A stretch of DNA of 64,000 bases from UBA5429 sp942493315 (GTDB lineage: Bacteria > Bacteroidota > Bacteroidia > Bacteroidales > WCHB1-69), in NCBI GenBank assembly GCA_942493315.1, contig OW818690.1, forward strand, positions 1,116,001-1,180,000. The letters run 5' to 3'. The translations under genes were made by a program, and so were the position numbers. This document shows, one piece after another, positions 49,469-58,490 of this stretch. Every line of letters starts with the position of its first letter. Position 1 is the first letter of the stretch. The notes under the pieces were generated by a model that saw only the letters and a list, made by a program, of their open reading frames with translations, did no database searches and was not told the origin of the DNA.

Positions 49469-50062
49469 ATGGGGAACATTTCCCCTTTTTTTTCGTCCAA
49501 AAGTAACGTGAGCATATCTAAAATTGATAAAGAATTGGTGGAAGGCTGTCTGAAAAACGACAGAGTTAGTCAAAGGAAGCTATATGAAAAGTTTGCTCCT
49601 AAGATGTTGGTTATCTGTATGCGATATGCAAAAACAAAAGAGGATGCTGAGGATATTTTAATTGAAGGATTCGTTAAAGTATTCGCAGGATTAGAAAAAT
49701 TTAAACAAGAAAGTTCTTTGGATACCTGGATTCACTCTATCATGGTCAATGCTTCGATCTCCTACTTCCGTAAAAATAATAAACATTATCAGGTAGGTTC
49801 AATTGAAGATGAGTTGTATGAGATTCCGAACAATTCAGATTTGGATGGGTTAGCGCATCTAACCGGAAAAGATTTGATGCAATTACTCCAAACGATGCCG
49901 GATCACCTCAAATGCGTGTTTAATTTAGTCGCATTTGATGGTTATGATTACGAAAAGATCTCCACTGAACTGGGAATCAATATTGGAACGGCAAGGTCCA
50001 GAATGTCAAAAGGAAAAACATGGTTACAAGAGCGAATCGACAAAATGCAAAAATTATCTTAG
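49469..50062 (+). CDS. ECF RNA polymerase sigma factor (second locus)
   Basis: A 197-aa protein. Region 2 is LVEGCLKNDRVSQRKLYEKF, then AEDILIEGFVKVFAGLEKF and WIHSIMVNASISYFRKN. Region 4 is VFNLVAFDGYDYEKISTELG, then IGTARSRMSKGKTWLQERI. Unlike the first locus it is not followed by a zinc-finger anti-sigma factor. A membrane protein with a gliding-type C-terminal domain takes that place. Confidence 0.92.
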   Translation: MGNISPFFSSKSNVSISKIDKELVEGCLKNDRVSQRKLYEKFAPKMLVICMRYAKTKEDAEDILIEGFVKVFAGLEKFKQESSLDTWIHSIMVNASISYFRKNNKHYQVGSIEDELYEIPNNSDLDGLAHLTGKDLMQLLQTMPDHLKCVFNLVAFDGYDYEKISTELGINIGTARSRMSKGKTWLQERIDKMQKLS

Positions 50063-50075
50063 AAGGGGGGCAAAT

Positions 50076-50963
50076 ATGTTGAAACAAATGGAACAAACAA
50101 ATTTAGAACATTTATTGGAAAATTTAACAGAGCAACCATCAAATGGTGTTTGGAACTCTATTGAATCTCAATTAAATGTTGTATTACCTCATACAGGTCA
50201 ATCTCTGACACAAACGGCTACTTCCGGTAAAGGGAGTTCTATTTTCTCTAAAATAGCGGCAGCACCTCTAAAAGCGGCTGCAATCACCGGATCAGTAGTT
50301 ATTATATCAACAGCAGCTATTATCACGATTCAGGTTCTCAATCATAAACCAGCACAACAAAATAGTCAAAGACCAAATACTCAAAATACAGAATTGGCTA
50401 TTGTTTCAGATACAGTAGCTCTACAAACAGATCCATTATTGAGTGAAAATAACACTCCTGTTCTGGAATATGTTTCCAAAGGGATCATTCAAAGTCCACA
50501 AACTGTAAATGAACCGGTTTCTCAAAACCCAATAAATTCTGCTCCGATACTTCCAGTTACTCCAATTAGTCCGGTAATTACAAATCAACCATCAAATACC
50601 AATACACCAAAACCGGAACCCACCCCAAAACCGGTTATTTCCAATGTTACAAACATGTCAGATCCTGTGCTTCAAAATCAGGAGTTTGAGAATTATACTC
50701 CGGTAAAAGTCACCATTCCAAATGTCTTTACTCCAAATGGTGATGGGTTCAATGATCTCTTTGTTATTGACGGGATTGAAAATTGTAATGACAATAAACT
50801 GATTATAAAAAGTAGTTCCGGAAAACTAGTATTCCAGTCATCTGATTATCAAAATGACTGGAATGCCGAGAATTGCCCTGATGGCGTATATATTTACTAT
50901 TTTGTTTATAAAGTGAACCAAATAGAGGAAAAAATGATGGGAAAAGTGATCATTAAAAGATAA
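50076..50963 (+). CDS. Sigma-partner membrane protein with gliding-type C-terminal domain
   Basis: A 295-aa protein starting 13 bases after the sigma gene (ATG 50076, with purine-rich AGAAGGGGGG upstream). A cytoplasmic N-terminus of about 70 residues (EHLLENLTEQPSNGVWNSIE) is followed by one transmembrane helix (AAAITGSVVIISTAAIITI), a Pro/Thr/Asn-rich periplasmic linker, and a C-terminal domain beginning NVFTPNGDGFNDLFVI and ending IEEKMMGKVIIKR. That end matches the gliding-motility/T9SS type-B sorting domain family. The layout suggests an anti-sigma factor whose sensor is a CHU_C-like domain. It has no cleavable signal peptide, so it is unlikely to be a normal T9SS cargo. Confidence 0.78.
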   Translation: MLKQMEQTNLEHLLENLTEQPSNGVWNSIESQLNVVLPHTGQSLTQTATSGKGSSIFSKIAAAPLKAAAITGSVVIISTAAIITIQVLNHKPAQQNSQRPNTQNTELAIVSDTVALQTDPLLSENNTPVLEYVSKGIIQSPQTVNEPVSQNPINSAPILPVTPISPVITNQPSNTNTPKPEPTPKPVISNVTNMSDPVLQNQEFENYTPVKVTIPNVFTPNGDGFNDLFVIDGIENCNDNKLIIKSSSGKLVFQSSDYQNDWNAENCPDGVYIYYFVYKVNQIEEKMMGKVIIKR

Positions 50964-51479
50964 CTATTCTTTAATTCCCAATTCCAATTTTACTTTTGAT
51001 GCAATATCTTCACCTCTTTCGAAATTTAAAAGAGTAGAAGTATCAAAAATATACATATAGTTACCCTCTTTTGCTACTTTTTCAATAGCTTTGGTCAATT
51101 TATCCTGAAAAGGTTTCAATAATTCCAACTGTTTTACTTGAAGTTTTTCCTTCATTTCTTCTGAAAAAGCTTCAATTTTTTGATATTGTTTAGACAGTTC
51201 TTCTTCTCTGATTTTTAATAAAGCCGGAGAGATTTTTGGATTAGCTTTTAAAGCTTCATATTCTGCATTATTTTTTTCAAATTCAGCATACATTTGTTTT
51301 CCTTCCTCTTGAAGGTCTTTTTGGTATAATTCCAAAACTTTTTGAGCTGTGTCAACGCCGGGAATCAAACGAATAATAGCAGCATAATCAATGTGTCCGA
51401 ATTTTGCTTTACCTTGTGCAAATGTAGATCCGGAGCAAACAGTTAAAATAAGTGCTAAAACGATGGTTATTTTTTTCAT
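50964..51479 (-). CDS. OmpH/Skp-family periplasmic chaperone, third copy
   Basis: About 171 aa with signal peptide MKKITIVLALILTVCSGSTF ending at AQG. KFGHIDYAAIIRLIPGVDTA starts the mature part, a long coiled coil follows (about 45-125), and it ends with EKVAKEGNYMYIFDTSTLL, the OmpH signature. Skp proteins hold unfolded barrel proteins for BamA. It is the last of three tandem paralogues downstream of bamA. The start at 51479 is preferred to a TTG 9 bases upstream. Confidence 0.88.
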   Translation of the reverse strand: MKKITIVLALILTVCSGSTFAQGKAKFGHIDYAAIIRLIPGVDTAQKVLELYQKDLQEEGKQMYAEFEKNNAEYEALKANPKISPALLKIREEELSKQYQKIEAFSEEMKEKLQVKQLELLKPFQDKLTKAIEKVAKEGNYMYIFDTSTLLNFERGEDIASKVKLELGIKE

Positions 51480-51498
51480 TAATCTCAATTTTTAGCTA

Positions 51499-51996
51499 TT
51501 ATTTAATTCCTAATTTTGCTTTAACATAAGGGGTAATATCTTCTCCACCTGAATATAATAAAATTTGAGTATCGAAAATATAAGTAAATCCTTTTTCTTT
51601 ACAAACATCATCAATTGCTTTTTGTAGAGCATCTTGATAAGGTTTTAAAAGTTTTACTTGTTGTTCTTCAATATCAGTTTGAACATCAGTTTGAAAGGTA
51701 ACAATTCTGTTTTTTAATGCTAAAATCTCATCCTCTTTTACTTTTCTAACAGCAGTTGATAAAATTCCTGCATTTTGATTTATATAATCCATTTTTGTTT
51801 GATACTCATCCATCATGGATTGATACATCTCTTGCATTTGCATTTGATAATTTTCCATTTTAATTCTAAGAGAATCAATCCCTGGCATCATTTTCATCAC
51901 CTCTTGTGAATTGATATGTCCATATTTTCCTTGTGCATTTGCAGTAATGGTTCCAACAAAAATCAGCACCAAAACCATTAAAAAAGTCTTTTTCAT
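51499..51996 (-). CDS. OmpH/Skp-family periplasmic chaperone, second copy
   Basis: A 165-aa protein with signal peptide ending NAQG and mature start KYGHINSQEVMKMMPGIDSL. A methionine/glutamine-rich coiled coil (YQMQMQEMYQSMMDEYQTKM) precedes the conserved end VCKEKGFTYIFDTQILLYSG. It is closer to the third copy than to the first (shared FIFD-like end and the GxDS/GVDT start), suggesting local duplication. Confidence 0.88.
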   Translation of the reverse strand: MKKTFLMVLVLIFVGTITANAQGKYGHINSQEVMKMMPGIDSLRIKMENYQMQMQEMYQSMMDEYQTKMDYINQNAGILSTAVRKVKEDEILALKNRIVTFQTDVQTDIEEQQVKLLKPYQDALQKAIDDVCKEKGFTYIFDTQILLYSGGEDITPYVKAKLGIK

Positions 51997-52031
51997 AAAT
52001 TTCTAAAAATTGTTTTTTTATTTATTAATAA

Positions 52032-52553
52032 TTATTTAGTCGGGGTAATTCCTAATTTTTCCAAAATGGCATCGTTGATATCAAATTTGTTATCAGCGTA
52101 AACAATGGTCATGGAACCGGAAACATCAAACACGAAAGCATACCCTTTTTCTTTAGCATACTCTTCGATAGCAGAAAAAACTTTGTCTTGAATAGGTTTT
52201 ACTAATTCTTCCCTTTTTTTGAATAGGTCACCATCTTTGCCAAAACGTTTTTTTTGTAGATTTTTTGCATCTTGTTCAGCTGCAATGATCATATCTTCTC
52301 TATTTTTCTTTAGGTTTTCAGGTAATGTGATAGCTTCAACCTGGAAGCTTTTGTATAGGGAATCAATACTTTTAAATTTGACTTCTATCTCTTTTTGCCA
52401 TACAGCAGCAATTCTGTCCAATTCAGCTTTTGCTTCTTTATACTCAGGTACATTGCCTAAAATATACTCAGAATCAATATAAGCATACTTTTGAGAAAAA
52501 GCGGGTAATGAGATTAAGATCATCACCAATGTAATTAAAATGTTTCTTTTCAT
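52032..52553 (-). CDS. OmpH/Skp-family periplasmic chaperone, first copy
   Basis: A 173-aa protein with signal peptide MKRNILITLVMILISLPAFS. It starts KYAYIDSEYILGNVPEYKEA, the classic N-terminal Skp motif, followed by a charged coiled coil and YAKEKGYAFVFDVSGSMTIV near the end. It directly follows bamA (56 bases), the usual Bacteroidetes order. Confidence 0.9.
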   Translation of the reverse strand: MKRNILITLVMILISLPAFSQKYAYIDSEYILGNVPEYKEAKAELDRIAAVWQKEIEVKFKSIDSLYKSFQVEAITLPENLKKNREDMIIAAEQDAKNLQKKRFGKDGDLFKKREELVKPIQDKVFSAIEEYAKEKGYAFVFDVSGSMTIVYADNKFDINDAILEKLGITPTK

Positions 52554-52609
52554 AGCGTTTATGTTTTAATTTTCTTTATTAGACAATAAAAACCTCGATT
52601 TGTTAAATG

Positions 52610-55238
52610 TTAATCAATGGATTGGTTGATCGAGATATGGAAGTGACCTTTGTTTGCGGTTGGTTGTCCTTGAATTGGATCAAAACCGTATCCCCAGTCA
52701 AAACCAAGTAATCCAAACATGGGTAAGAATATTCTGACACCAACACCAGCAGATTTGTATAAGTTAAAAGGAGAATATTGTCTTGGGTCTAACCATGCTT
52801 TTCCTGCTTCGGCAAATGCTAATAAATAGATAGTAGCACTTGGATTAAGAGTTATCGGATATCTGATTTCTGCGGTAAATTTATTGAAAATGGTACCACC
52901 AACAGTAGAGCCGTTCACTTGAGGAGTCAAAGCATTTTCATTTTCATAACCGCGCATTCCGATGATCTCTCTACCATCTAATGCCCATGTTGATAATCCA
53001 TCACCACCTAAATAGAAACGATCAAATGGAGCAGGTCCGATCCCATTGTTGTAATGTCCCATAAATCCGGTTTTAAAACGGATATTTAACACTAAGTTCT
53101 CCACAATTTTGGTGTACCAAATCAAATTGAATTTGAATTTATACAACTCTAACCATTTGTATTTTTCCTGATCAGTTAAATTAGTGTAATCTTTATTGGT
53201 AAAAAAGGGAGTAAGGAGGAGTAATCTGGAAAGAAAACAACATATCAGAACCTTCACGTGGATAAATGGGGGCGTTAACAGAACTTCTTCCAATACTTAA
53301 AGTATAACTTAAATTATTGGCATAACCATCAGAGAATACGAAGTAAGAGCCATAATTTTGAACATCAAATCGTTGAAACTGAAGGGTATGAGAAATATGG
53401 AAATAATCATCCGGCCATTTAAGCTTTTTAGAATAAGAAGATGAGATCCCTAAAACTTTAAGGCCTCTGTAACTGGCATCAGAACTTAACAACCCATTGG
53501 CTTGTACCTGATAAGTAAACGAAGTAGTTAAAGAATTTGGTTTTTTACCACCCACCCAAGGTTCAGTGAATGAAAAAACATAGTATTGGTAATATTTTTG
53601 TGTAATAGATGCTTTTAAAGCTAATCTTTGACCATCACCACCGGGAACAGGAGTCCAGGCTTCTTTCTTAAACATTTTCTTAAATGAAAAATTGTTAAAA
53701 GTAACTCCTGCACTAAGGATAAGACCTATAGATTGACCGCTATACCCTAATGATAATTCCAATTGGTCAGAAGAAGCTTCCTCCACTTGATACGTTAAAT
53801 CAACAGTTCCATCAGCTTCATTTGGTTTAGGAATCACATTCATGGTTTCTTGATTAAAATACCCTAAAGAAAGGAGCACTTGTTGAGTTCTGATTAAATC
53901 TGCTCTGTTGAATAGTTGTCCGGGAAGTGTTGTTACTTCTCTTAAGATTACATTATCACTGGTTTTAGTATTTCCTGAAATGGATATTTTGTTATAAACG
54001 GCTTGTCTCCCTTCTCTGATTCTGATCTCAATATCAATAGAGTCATTTTCAATTAAAACTTCAACCGGCATAGCATTAAAAAACAGATATCCATCATTCA
54101 TGTACAAAGAGCTGATATCGTTACCACCTTCATTAGCGGTTAGATTCTTCATCAATAAAGATTGATTGTAAATATCACCTTTAGAAATATTTAAAAGTTG
54201 GAATAAAAGATCAGATTTGTATTTGGTATTCCCTGCAAAAGTGATATTTCTAAAATGGTATTTTGAACCTTCATTCACAAAAAGGTAAATATTTACTTTC
54301 CCTTTTGTAAAAACAACGGAATCTCTTTCAATAAAAGCATCTCTATAACCGAAATCATTATATTTATTGATTAAATTGATTTTATCCTGTTCGTAACTCT
54401 CTTTGATAAATTTAGAAGATTTGGAAAGTCTGATATTGACGCGATCAGCGAAATAGTCTTCTAAATGTTCTAATAAATCTTTTGATTTATAATAGTCAGG
54501 ATGTTTGATAAAATAAGCGATAACTGTATCTGCTCGAAAGAAAGGCATGATTTTAGTCATCTCTTTGGTTTCTTCCATAGCTTTTTTCAACTTACCGGGT
54601 GAAACTTCACCGGAGTTACCGATAAGATGAATTTTATCAATTTTAACTTTTTTATCTTTATTAATATCAAAAAGAAGATTAACACCACGGCTAATTTTTT
54701 CATCCTTAAGTTCTTCAACATTAACAGAACAGTTGTAATACCCTTTATCCACATAATACTTTGTGATAATATTAACGCAAGTTCTTTTCATATTTTCGTT
54801 TACGATATTACCTTGTGCAATTTTGATTAAATCGCGCAAATCGGTATCTTCTGATTGTCTGGTTCCGCGGAAGCCGAAAGAGACCAAACGGGATCTTTCA
54901 ACAACATGAACATTAAAAAAGATAAGATCATTAACAACATTAGTCACAGAGATATCCACATCTTCATAAAGACCGGTACTCCATATTCTTTTCACTGATT
55001 TTGAGATCAAATCACCCGGAACTTCTATAAGATCACCCACACCAAAAAGCAATAAACGATTATCAAAAGAAGTAGATCCGGTAGAAGTGATGCCCCCTAC
55101 TTCATATCTTTTGGTAACAGATAGATCGATAATAGGCTTTTGATTATCTGATGGGGGATCGGTTTGACCTAAACTAACAAAAGTAGGAAGGCAAAAGAGC
55201 GATATTAAAAAAAGTGCTTTAAATAGGTGTTTCGTCAT
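52610..55238 (-). CDS. bamA: Outer-membrane assembly factor BamA, interrupted by a frameshift
   Basis: Two overlapping frames together encode a complete BamA of about 870 aa. The first (from 55238) has a signal peptide, POTRA-type repeats (VKRIWSTGLYEDVDISVT, then VILREVTTLPGQLFNRADLI) and the start of the barrel. It stops at 53193 after PPYSLFYQ. The second frame carries the rest of the barrel (FDRFYLGGDGLSTWALDGRE, IIGMRGYEN) to 52610. The break lies at a run of six A (53201-53206; six T on the coding strand). Removing one base gives PPYSLFTNKDYTNL, which is what the family has. BamA is essential, so this is probably a sequencing or assembly error, or less likely a slippery site. Confidence 0.88.
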
Positions 55239-55257
55239 TTATTTTTGATATTAACTG

Positions 55258-55265
55258 CAAAAATA
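55258..55265 (-). promoter_or_regulatory. Promoter -7 element for bamA
   Basis: TATTTTTG on the minus strand, 19 bases before the ATG, so bamA and the skp genes can be transcribed apart from uppS. Confidence 0.55.
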
Positions 55266-55273
55266 GTAAAAAA

Positions 55274-56014
55274 TCATTGATTAATAAGTTGTTCAGATGT
55301 TTTTCCAAATCGTCTTTCTCTATTTTGAAAATCAGAGATGATATTCCAAAGATCCTCTTTTCTAAAGTCGGGCCAAAGAATAGGAGAAAAGAACAGTTCA
55401 GTGTAAGAGATTTGCCAGAGTAAGAAGTTACTAATACGCTCCTCTTTACCTGTTCTAATCAGAATATCAGGATCGGGAATTTGAGCGGTATATAATTTAT
55501 TTTGAATAGTTTGTTCAGTTATCTGATTTGCTTTTAGGGTTCCATTTTCCACTTCAGAAGCAATTTTTTTCACCGCTTCCAAAATCTCTTTACGAGAGCT
55601 ATAGCTTAATGCAAGAACTAAGGTGAGTCCTGTATTATCTTTGGTAAATTCAAGAGCTTCGTTGAGTTCTTCCCGGCAATCTTCGGGAAGTGTTTCAATA
55701 TCACCAATCGCCATCATTCTCACTTTATTTGTCATAAGGTTATCCAATTCGGCACGGATACATTTTACAAAAAGTGACATTAAGGCATTTACTTCTTCAA
55801 TAGGTCTATTCCAATTTTCAGTGGAGAACGTGTATAAAGTCAGATATTTGACACCCACTTCACCGGCACCTTCAATCACGCTACGGACAGCCTCTATAGC
55901 GTTTTGGTGACCATAGACTCTATCCTGTCCTTTTTCGACAGCCCATCGGCCATTTCCATCCATAATGATGGCTATATGTGCAGGAATTTTAGAAAGATCA
56001 ATATTTGTAGCCAC
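55274..56014 (-). CDS. uppS: Isoprenyl (undecaprenyl) diphosphate synthase
   Basis: A 246-aa cis-prenyltransferase making the lipid carrier for peptidoglycan and O-antigen. HIAIIMDGNGRWAVEKG with the catalytic Asp, the TLYTFSTENWNRP block and the C-terminal PDILIRTGKEERISNFLLWQ are canonical. It overlaps the DUF6089 gene by 17 bases, so the two are co-translated. Confidence 0.96.
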   Translation of the reverse strand: MATNIDLSKIPAHIAIIMDGNGRWAVEKGQDRVYGHQNAIEAVRSVIEGAGEVGVKYLTLYTFSTENWNRPIEEVNALMSLFVKCIRAELDNLMTNKVRMMAIGDIETLPEDCREELNEALEFTKDNTGLTLVLALSYSSRKEILEAVKKIASEVENGTLKANQITEQTIQNKLYTAQIPDPDILIRTGKEERISNFLLWQISYTELFFSPILWPDFRKEDLWNIISDFQNRERRFGKTSEQLINQ

Positions 56015-56837
56015 TATTGTTCATTTTTGGTTTTAGATTGTATCTGATTCGGCAGGAAGTGTCCTCATTTCCAATTTTAAATGTAGCTGTAAAAACTGCA
56101 AATGAGTACCAGTCTAAAGTATGAGAATTTCCCCTTTGAGTACCAGCTTCATTTTTAACTATAGAGCGATCCGCTAATTGAGCTACCACATTTCCTTTTT
56201 GAAATTTCAAAAACTCATTATCGTAATAAACGCTACTTACATCATCTAAGTAATCGGTGAAAGTGTATCTCATACCCCATTCAAGGCCAAGAGAAACATA
56301 TTTTCCGGCATTTAATTTTATCCCAATTCCAAAAGGTATTGCAACACTAACTAAGCTATAAGGATCAAAATCTTCAATTAATCCTTGTCCCTCAGTTCCT
56401 AAACTTTGCAAATCGTAATAAATTCCGTTATATTCAGCTTGAGGATTAAAGGAGAAAACGGTAATTCCTGTGTAAATGTAAGGAGTAAAGTGGTTTCTGG
56501 CAGGGATATTATAAAGTTCAAGGAAATTGAGTTCTACTTGAGCAGATATTTCTGTAATGGGAGATCTGAAACTAAGGTTTCTGGAGTAGTTATTATTAGT
56601 GAGTTTATCACTTGCTTCCACTTGTGCAAATAAAATATTTGACTTAAGAGCCCATCTGGGATTAAAGTTATAGCGATAAATAATACCGCCACAGGTTTGA
56701 AAATTGGGAAAAAGTGTCCTTGGATTGAGATCTCCCATATAGAAAGAGGTTCCAACCATACCACCAATTTCGGATCTTTGAGCATTGGAAATCAATCCAA
56801 AACAAACAAATGCGAATACTATGAATACTTTTTTCAT
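55998..56837 (-). CDS. DUF6089 outer-membrane beta-barrel protein
   Basis: A 279-aa protein with signal peptide MKKVFIVFAFVCFGLISNAQ, then RSEIGGMVGTSFYMGDLNPR, RYNFNPRWALKSNI and KYVSLGLEWGMRYTFTDYLD, typical of DUF6089 proteins. The order DUF6089, uppS, bamA, skp is conserved in Bacteroidetes. It is likely an envelope protein linked to BAM function, with unknown exact role. Confidence 0.85.
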   Translation of the reverse strand: MKKVFIVFAFVCFGLISNAQRSEIGGMVGTSFYMGDLNPRTLFPNFQTCGGIIYRYNFNPRWALKSNILFAQVEASDKLTNNNYSRNLSFRSPITEISAQVELNFLELYNIPARNHFTPYIYTGITVFSFNPQAEYNGIYYDLQSLGTEGQGLIEDFDPYSLVSVAIPFGIGIKLNAGKYVSLGLEWGMRYTFTDYLDDVSSVYYDNEFLKFQKGNVVAQLADRSIVKNEAGTQRGNSHTLDWYSFAVFTATFKIGNEDTSCRIRYNLKPKMNNSGYKY

Positions 56838-56856
56838 CCTTAATAACTTTAAGCTG

Positions 56857-56864
56857 CAAAGATA
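56857..56864 (-). promoter_or_regulatory. Promoter -7 element for the DUF6089/uppS operon
   Basis: TATCTTTG on the minus strand, 19 bases before the ATG. Confidence 0.58.
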
Positions 56865-56903
56865 TAAATTAACGACAATATATAGATATTATTATAATAA
56901 AAA

Positions 56904-56930
56904 AAGAAAGGGATTTTACTCCCTTCTTTT
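56904..56930 (-). terminator. Terminator of the infC-rpmI-rplT operon
   Basis: AAAGGGA and TCCCTT arms with a TTTTAC loop, T-rich on both sides. It lies about 50 bases beyond the rplT stop. Confidence 0.7.
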
Positions 56931-56979
56931 TATTTTGCATTAAACTTTAAATTTGAGTTTGTATTGATTAAATAAAAGA

Positions 56980-57324
56980 CTATTTTACTAAATCAACGAT
57001 AGCTTTGAAAGCTGCCGGATTGTTCATAGCGAGGTCGGCGAGGGTTTTGCGATTTAATTCGATACCCTTCTTTGCTAAGTTACCCATAAATACTGAGTAA
57101 GAGATGCCATATTCGCGAACGCCCGCATTAATACGGGTGATCCACAAACTTCTAAATGCTCTTTTTTTCGCTTTGCGATCGCGGTATGCGTATTGTTGTC
57201 CTTTTTCCCAAGTATTCTTGGCAACGGTCCAAACGTTTTTACGTTTACCGAAGTACCCTTTGGTACGATTCAAAATCTTTTTTCTTCTTGCTCTTGAAGC
57301 AACGTGATTAACTGATCTTGGCAT
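56980..57324 (-). CDS. rplT: 50S ribosomal protein L20
   Basis: A 114-aa protein. It starts MPRSVNHVASRARRKKILNR and contains TKGYFGKRKNVWTVAKN and RSLWITRINAGVREYGISYS, the L20 signature. It is strongly basic and of standard length. It binds 23S rRNA early in 50S assembly. Confidence 0.97.
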   Translation of the reverse strand: MPRSVNHVASRARRKKILNRTKGYFGKRKNVWTVAKNTWEKGQQYAYRDRKAKKRAFRSLWITRINAGVREYGISYSVFMGNLAKKGIELNRKTLADLAMNNPAAFKAIVDLVK

Positions 57325-57402
57325 AAATTCTCCTTTCTTTTTAAGTCAGCGGTTTACAATAGGTAAACTCTTAATGTGCTGATCATAAAGTTAATAATTA
57401 TT

Positions 57403-57600
57403 TTAACAAAGACCCAACATGTTTTTGATGGTTCTTTCCATAGTCTTATCTGCGATAGCGCTGTAAGCCAAATTACGTTTTCTTTTAGTAGATTTTTTAG
57501 TTAAGATGTGGCTATGATAAGCATGGTGTCTTTTTACTTTACCGGTACCTGTAAGAGTAAATCTCTTTTTAGCAGCGGATTTGGTTTTCATTTTTGGCAT
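57403..57600 (-). CDS. rpmI: 50S ribosomal protein L35
   Basis: A 65-aa basic protein: MPKMKTKSAAKKRFTLTGTG then KVKRHHAYHSHILTKKSTKR. Standard size and position between infC and rplT. Confidence 0.96.
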   Translation of the reverse strand: MPKMKTKSAAKKRFTLTGTGKVKRHHAYHSHILTKKSTKRKRNLAYSAIADKTMERTIKNMLGLC

Positions 57601-57647
57601 TTCGAAATGTTTTAAAATGTTAATATGATAATGTTTAATGCAAATTT

Positions 57648-58205
57648 CTATTTTTTAGGAACAAGAATCATGATCATTCTTTTTCCTTCCAGTTTCGGCA
57701 TACTTTCAACTTTGCCGAAGTCTTCCAAAGCGGTTGCAAATTTTAATAAGATCAACTCTCCCTGATCTTTATATACAATCATTCTCCCTTTGAAGAATAC
57801 ATCCACCTTTACTTTACAACCCTCTTTCAGGAATTTTTGGGCATGATTTACCTTAAATTCAAAATCGTGCTCATCCGTATGAGGTCCCAATCTTATCTCT
57901 TTGATGATGATTTTAGCAGATTTTGCTTTAATCTCTTTTGCTTTTTTCTTTTGTTCGTAAAGGAATTTTTGGTAATCCATCACTTTACATACGGGAGGAC
58001 TAGCTTGCGGTGAAATCTCAACCAGGTCAAGACCTAATTTTTCAGCAAGTGCTAGAGCATCACGCAAAGTGATGATTTGAGGTTCAAGGTTATCACCCAC
58101 AACCCGAAGGGTTGGTGACGTGATAAATTCATTGATTTTATGAAGAGCTTCTTTCTTTTGTGGAGCTCCTCGACGTATTACCGGACGATTGAATTGCGTT
58201 GCGAT
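57648..58205 (-). CDS. infC: Translation initiation factor IF-3 with a non-AUG (AUC) start
   Basis: A 185-aa factor that keeps 30S subunits free and proofreads start codons. The first ATG in frame (58100) would remove the conserved N-terminus. Extending upstream gives IATQFNRPVIRRGAPQKKEA then INEFITSPTLRVVGDNLEP, the full IF-3 N-domain. The only plausible start there is an ATC at 58205, preceded 7 bases upstream by AAAGGAG. Rare start codons in infC are known from other bacteria, where IF-3 represses its own translation. The C-domain includes RLGPHTDEHDFEFKVNHAQK and FLKEGCKVKVDVFFKGRMI. Confidence 0.92.
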   Translation of the reverse strand: MATQFNRPVIRRGAPQKKEALHKINEFITSPTLRVVGDNLEPQIITLRDALALAEKLGLDLVEISPQASPPVCKVMDYQKFLYEQKKKAKEIKAKSAKIIIKEIRLGPHTDEHDFEFKVNHAQKFLKEGCKVKVDVFFKGRMIVYKDQGELILLKFATALEDFGKVESMPKLEGKRMIMILVPKK

Positions 58206-58260
58206 ACCGATTCTCCTTTCTTTTAATTTCTAATAACTTTATTTAAAATGTTTTGGGGCG

Positions 58261-58268
58261 CAAAAATA
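58261..58268 (-). promoter_or_regulatory. Promoter -7 element for infC-rpmI-rplT
   Basis: TATTTTTG on the minus strand, 55 bases before the ATC start. Confidence 0.55.
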
Positions 58269-58350
58269 CAAAAAAAATCAATTCAAAAATCATCCAAATT
58301 TTTTTTTAAATCTTACTGTAAAATTTACTCTTTATTTGATTCTAAAAAAA

Positions 58351-58378
58351 GTCGATAGTCAATAGTCGATAGTCAATA
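58351..58378 (+). repeat. 7-bp tandem array (GTCGATA/GTCAATA)
   Basis: GTCGATA and GTCAATA alternate twice: four exact heptamers with a 14-bp super-unit. Confidence 0.8.
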
Positions 58379-58392
58379 ATTAGCTCTTTACT

Positions 58393-58441
58393 TTTCACCC
58401 TTTGCCTTTCACCCTTCACCTTTCACCTTTTGCCCTTAGCC
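58393..58441 (+). repeat. 7-bp tandem array (TTTCACC)
   Basis: Seven units in phase: TTTCACC, CTTTGCC, TTTCACC, CTTCACC, TTTCACC, TTTTGCC, CTTAGCC. It ends 19 bases before the pyrC promoter box. Confidence 0.8.
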
Positions 58442-58460
58442 TAATTAGCACATTATTTCG

Positions 58461-58468
58461 TATCTTTG
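58461..58468 (+). promoter_or_regulatory. Promoter -7 element for pyrC
   Basis: TATCTTTG, 22 bases before the chosen ATG. It argues against the ATG at 58470, which would lie at or before the transcription start. Confidence 0.6.
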
Positions 58469-58490
58469 CATGTTATATAAATTGAAATAT

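Noticed and set aside
49935..50075. Upstream start of the sigma-partner gene inside the sigma gene
   Set aside because: The extension is an out-of-frame reading of sigma region 4; the ATG at 50076 follows a purine-rich RBS and the sigma stop.
52610..53293. Separate small gene downstream of bamA
   Set aside because: Its N-terminal residues come from an out-of-frame reading of bamA; the rest is the missing BamA barrel, so it is the second half of a frameshifted gene.
58470..58490. ATG at 58470 as the pyrC start
   Set aside because: It lies one base after the TATCTTTG promoter box, so it would not be in the transcript; ATG 58491 gives the usual N-terminus.
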